Program-made: the position numbers and the translations under genes
Assembly (NCBI RefSeq): GCF_029581195.1
Contig: NZ_CP120737.1
Span: 1-64,000 of the forward strand
Reading direction: 5' to 3'
DNA: 64,000 nt
Source: Solwaraspora sp. WMMD791
Lineage (GTDB): Bacteria > Actinomycetota > Actinomycetes > Mycobacteriales > Micromonosporaceae
Notes under the pieces: model-generated
Databases searched by the model: none
What the model saw: the letters and a program-made list of their open reading frames with translations, nothing else
Told to the model about the DNA's origin: nothing
Part shown: in pieces, positions 61,273 to 64,000 of the stretch
Position numbering within the stretch: the stretch's first letter is position 1
How the letters are laid out: every line of letters begins with the position of its first letter

Positions 61273-62737
61273 TCAGCGCGTCGTCGACAACCTAAGCTGC
61301 GTGGCATTGAGGCCAGCATCGCCCGGGATCGAACATGACTTCGCGGTGGTTGCGCCTGCCGATTGCCGGCAAGGAGCGGTGGCCTTGTCGCATCGGCCCG
61401 CCACTGTGACGAGCATGGCGGCTGTTCGGGTGCGACGCCTGGTATGCCCCACCCACGGCTGCCGACAGACCTTCCGCGAGCAGACCCCCGGAATCCTGGC
61501 ACGCTACCAACGACGCACCAACCGGCTGTCCCAGCACGTCAAGGCCGTCGTCACCGAACTGGCGGGCCGAGCAGGGGCACGACTACTCGCGGCCCTCACC
61601 ATGGGGCTGTCCCGCCACACGGCCCTGTGGACCCTGCTGCGCATCCCGCTACCCACCGCACGCACGCCCCGGGTGATCGGCGTCGACGACTTCGCCCTCC
61701 GCCGCAGGCACCGCTACGCCACCGTCATCATCGACGCCGAGACACACGACCGCATCGACGTACTGCCCGACCGCGCCGCCGACACCCTGGAAGCCTGGCT
61801 GCGCGAGCACCCCGGGATCGAGGTCGTGTGCCGTGACGGCTCCGCCACCTACGCCCAGGCCATCCGCCGCGCCCTGCCCGACGCGGTGCAGGTCACGGAC
61901 AGGTGGCACCTGTGGCACAACCTGTGCGAAGCCGCCCTCAGCGAGGTGAAGGCGCACAGCACCTGCTGGGCCGCCGTGCTGGACGCACCGGTGTACGACG
62001 GGCCCCGCGCGCAGACGACCCTGCACCGCTGGCACCAGGTCCACCACCTGCTCGACCAGGGCGTGGGCCTGCTGGAATGCGCCCGCCGCCTCCAACTGGC
62101 GCTCAACACCGTCAAACGCTACGCCCGAGCCGACCGACCCGAACGGATCCTCCGCGTCCCCAAGTACCGGCCCAGCCTCGTCGACCCCTACCGGGAGCAC
62201 CTGCGTACCCGCCGGGCCGAGGACCCCGCCGTCCCCGTTGCGCACCTGTGCGACCAGATCAAGGCCCTCGGCTTCACCGGCTGCCTGAACCTGCTGCACA
62301 AGTACATCAACCAGGGCCGCGCGGACGCCGACCGCAGTCACATCTCCCCACGCCGGCTCGCCCGGATGATCCTGACTCGACCCGCCACCCTCACACCCGA
62401 CCACCGCGACCTGCTGGCACGGCTGACCGCGGCCTGCCCCGAGATGACCGAACTCGCCGCCACGGTCGGGCGCTTCGCCGCACTCCTGACCCCTCACGCA
62501 GGAAACACCGACCGGCTCTCCCGCTGGATCGACCAGCTCCGCACCGTCGACCTGCCGCATCTGCACTCCTTCACCCGGGGCCTGGACCGCGACCGCGACG
62601 CCGTGAACGCCGCGCTCACACTGCCGTACAGCAACGGCCCCACCGAAGGCGTCAACACCAAGACCAAACGCATCGCACGCCAGATGCACGGACGAGCAGG
62701 CTTCACCCTGCTCCGCCACCGCATCCTCCTCGGATAG
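61256..62737 (+). CDS. Second ISL3-family transposase, N-terminus likely lost
   Basis: The region from about 61418 on (RVRRLVCPTHGCRQTFREQTPGIL, VIGVDDFALRRRHRYATVII, EVVCRDGSATYAQAI, VQVTDRWHLWHNL, GPTEGVNTKTKRIARQMHGRAGF) is a normal ISL3 transposase of a different subtype (no close identity to its neighbour). The first ~50 codons do not show the expected first zinc finger; the first element ends at 61272, inside this reading frame, so its insertion probably removed the beginning. The C-terminus appears complete. Confidence 0.8.
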   Translation: MRQSQSQRVVDNLSCVALRPASPGIEHDFAVVAPADCRQGAVALSHRPATVTSMAAVRVRRLVCPTHGCRQTFREQTPGILARYQRRTNRLSQHVKAVVTELAGRAGARLLAALTMGLSRHTALWTLLRIPLPTARTPRVIGVDDFALRRRHRYATVIIDAETHDRIDVLPDRAADTLEAWLREHPGIEVVCRDGSATYAQAIRRALPDAVQVTDRWHLWHNLCEAALSEVKAHSTCWAAVLDAPVYDGPRAQTTLHRWHQVHHLLDQGVGLLECARRLQLALNTVKRYARADRPERILRVPKYRPSLVDPYREHLRTRRAEDPAVPVAHLCDQIKALGFTGCLNLLHKYINQGRADADRSHISPRRLARMILTRPATLTPDHRDLLARLTAACPEMTELAATVGRFAALLTPHAGNTDRLSRWIDQLRTVDLPHLHSFTRGLDRDRDAVNAALTLPYSNGPTEGVNTKTKRIARQMHGRAGFTLLRHRILLG

Positions 62738-62798
62738 CGAACACGTTCCGTCACCACCGGATGTAAGCCAGGGCCGTTGTTCTTACAGACCCGTGACC

Positions 62799-63665
62799 TC
62801 AGACTGAGGTCCACGCCTGGTAAAGGCTGCCGTTACAGTCCATCACGCGGACGCCCTGCGAGATGCTGCCATCGAGGCAGCGGCCACTTTGCACGTGGCG
62901 GACGGGAGAGTTGGTGGATCCCCTGTCCCAGCGCTGGTAGACGCTCCCATTGCAAGTGATCACCCGGAGTCCCTGCGAGACGCTGTAGTCAAGGCACCGT
63001 CGGGTCTGCTCGTGCTGTAGCTCCAAGGTGATCCCCCATCCCTGGTACGTGCTCCCATTGCATGTATTGAGGCGGAGTCCTTGTGAGGCGCTGTAGTCCA
63101 GGCACCGCCCGCTTTGTGAATGGATCTTGGGGACGAAGACGGGTCCAAGACGCTTGGCCGCCGTCCACCCAGGAGACGCGGTGAGCGGGGTTACGGTCGT
63201 GACTTGCCACTGCTGGTACAAACTGCCGTTGCAGGTGATCAGTCGGATGCCCTGCGAGACGCTGCCGTCCAGGCATCGCCCGCTCTGGACGTGCCGGAGC
63301 TGCTGGCTGGTGATGCTCCAACGCTGGTAGGTGCTGCCGTTGCAGGTGATCAGTCGGATGCCTTGCGAGACGCTGCCGTCCAGGCATCGCCCGCTCTGGA
63401 CGTGCCGGAGCTGCTGGCTGGTGATGCTCCAACGCTGGTAGGTGCTGCCACCGCTGCAGACGTTCAGTCGCACGCCTTGCGAGACGCTGCCGTCCAAGCA
63501 CCGTCTGCTGCTTTGCGGTTGGCTGATGTACGAGAAGGGCGCGGCCTGCGCCTGCGGCGCAAGGTGGTCGCCTTGAGACGAGGCCCGTGCGGGTGTGTTA
63601 CCGGCGACCAGTGCCGTGATGATCGACAGGGCCAAGATGCCCCAGCGGGTGAAAGTCTTTGACAT
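62799..63665 (-). CDS. Secreted ricin-type (RICIN/CBM13) lectin repeat protein
   Basis: 288 residues with a signal peptide (SKTFTRWGILALSIITALVAGN, cleavage near ARA). The mature part has about six RICIN-type units with core S-G-R-C-L-D-x-S-x-S-Q-G-x-R-L-x-x-C-N-G-S-x-Y-Q-x-W. Several units are almost identical at the DNA level (around 63240-63330 and 63330-63425), suggesting recent duplication. Such modules bind galactose- or xylan-type sugars. No catalytic domain is present. Confidence 0.88.
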   Translation of the reverse strand: MSKTFTRWGILALSIITALVAGNTPARASSQGDHLAPQAQAAPFSYISQPQSSRRCLDGSVSQGVRLNVCSGGSTYQRWSITSQQLRHVQSGRCLDGSVSQGIRLITCNGSTYQRWSITSQQLRHVQSGRCLDGSVSQGIRLITCNGSLYQQWQVTTVTPLTASPGWTAAKRLGPVFVPKIHSQSGRCLDYSASQGLRLNTCNGSTYQGWGITLELQHEQTRRCLDYSVSQGLRVITCNGSVYQRWDRGSTNSPVRHVQSGRCLDGSISQGVRVMDCNGSLYQAWTSV

Positions 63666-64000
63666 GGATCCTCCTTGTTAATCATGGATTTTGTCTGAGG
63701 TCAACAGGATGCGGGCATACCCTGGCAGCGCCATCAACCTTGGTTGGGGCAGGCCGTATATGGTCCGCCGTCGTCCGACATTTCGGTGGTCATTTGAATG
63801 GCGAGCTCGGATGGTCACAAGCTAGAGACCTGTCTCACTCGGTGCCTTTGGCTCAGCGTCTATCGCTGATCAGGGCGCAGCTGGGGTCGGCAAAGGCTCG
63901 GAAGTGGTCGGCGTGGCTGGCCGCAGTATGCGAGTCGGTGACCAAGCCTGGGCCGGATGGTGGTTACGAGCCACCCGTACGACATCATGTGGGGTCGGCG
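63666..64000 (+). other. Right-edge region, possible gene start
   Basis: No complete gene. A forward frame from GTG 63842 stays open to the end of the window (VPLAQRLSLIRAQLGSAKARKW and onwards, 53 codons) and may be the start of a gene that continues outside, but no clear ribosome-binding site precedes it. The first part probably contains the lectin gene promoter. Confidence 0.35.

Noticed and set aside
62799-63500. Second set of regular repeats
   Set aside because: They encode RICIN units in one open frame; no spacer pattern.
1-64000. tRNA or rRNA genes and an obvious att site
   Set aside because: No tRNA-like cloverleaf, rRNA sequence or direct-repeat pair consistent with an att site was recognised by eye; a dedicated search could still find one.

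Overview
The window is high-GC (clearly well above 60%) actinobacterial DNA with frequent GTG starts, stop/start overlaps, a DUF397 + XRE/DUF5753 regulator pair, a Tad-type pilus locus with a LysM-BTAD protein, and a DUF2637 protein. A Micromonospora-like actinomycete is the best guess; this rests on gene content only. The mix of plasmid/phage-type genes, phage remnants, at least five insertion-sequence families and many conflict-type proteins points to a plasmid or a composite genomic island rather than conserved core chromosome.

Layout. 174-4719: a forward run of plasmid/phage-type genes (a DUF932 protein, several small unknown proteins with zinc-ribbon-like Cys pairs, a helix-turn-helix protein). 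4924-12988: accessory genes (HNH-type protein, KAP-family NTPase, a two-TM protein) around a decayed IS701 transposase and frameshifted phage portal and head-maturation genes. 13577-25158: one long minus-strand Tad/Flp pilus-type operon: lipoprotein, secreted protein, SAF-domain protein, CpaE-like ATPase, TadA ATPase, TadB, TadC, small pilin-like protein, three TadE/TadG-like proteins, LysM-BTAD membrane protein and DUF2637 protein. It ends at a perfect 30-bp palindrome. 25485-31593: two winged-helix regulators, a truncated IS5-type transposase, two unknown proteins, a methyltransferase, a permease plus binding protein of an ABC importer without its ATPase, and a small GntR regulator with a candidate operator. 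31808-35811: a two-gene cassette, a small membrane protein and a 1203-residue STAND-like NTPase with 14 WD40 repeats; both carry an AGRD motif. 35911-37137: a complete IS630-type element. 37323-39701: DUF397/XRE pair and small proteins.

39706-49494 is the most unusual part: thirteen forward genes, nearly all overlapping or abutting. They encode the preQ0 pathway (FolE, QueC, QueD, QueE), a truncated reverse-transcriptase-like protein with FADN in place of YADD, an FGE-sulfatase-fold protein lacking the catalytic cysteines, a DUF6884-like protein, a family 2 glycosyltransferase, a radical SAM enzyme, a phosphoribosyltransferase, a family 4 glycosyltransferase, a FEN-type 5'-3' exonuclease and a PIG-L deacetylase. 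The logical reading is synthesis of a 7-deazaguanine base, attachment to ribose-phosphate, then glycosylation and deacetylation. The RT-like and FEN-like proteins make a nucleic-acid-linked role possible, but no TGT/DpdA-type base-exchange enzyme is visible.

49579-64000: accessory genes of somewhat lower GC: a two-TM protein, an ImmA/IrrE peptidase beside a PIN-domain gene that an IS21 element has split in two, a RecB/Cas4-like nuclease, a double-HTH membrane protein, two back-to-back ISL3-type transposases and a secreted ricin-type lectin.
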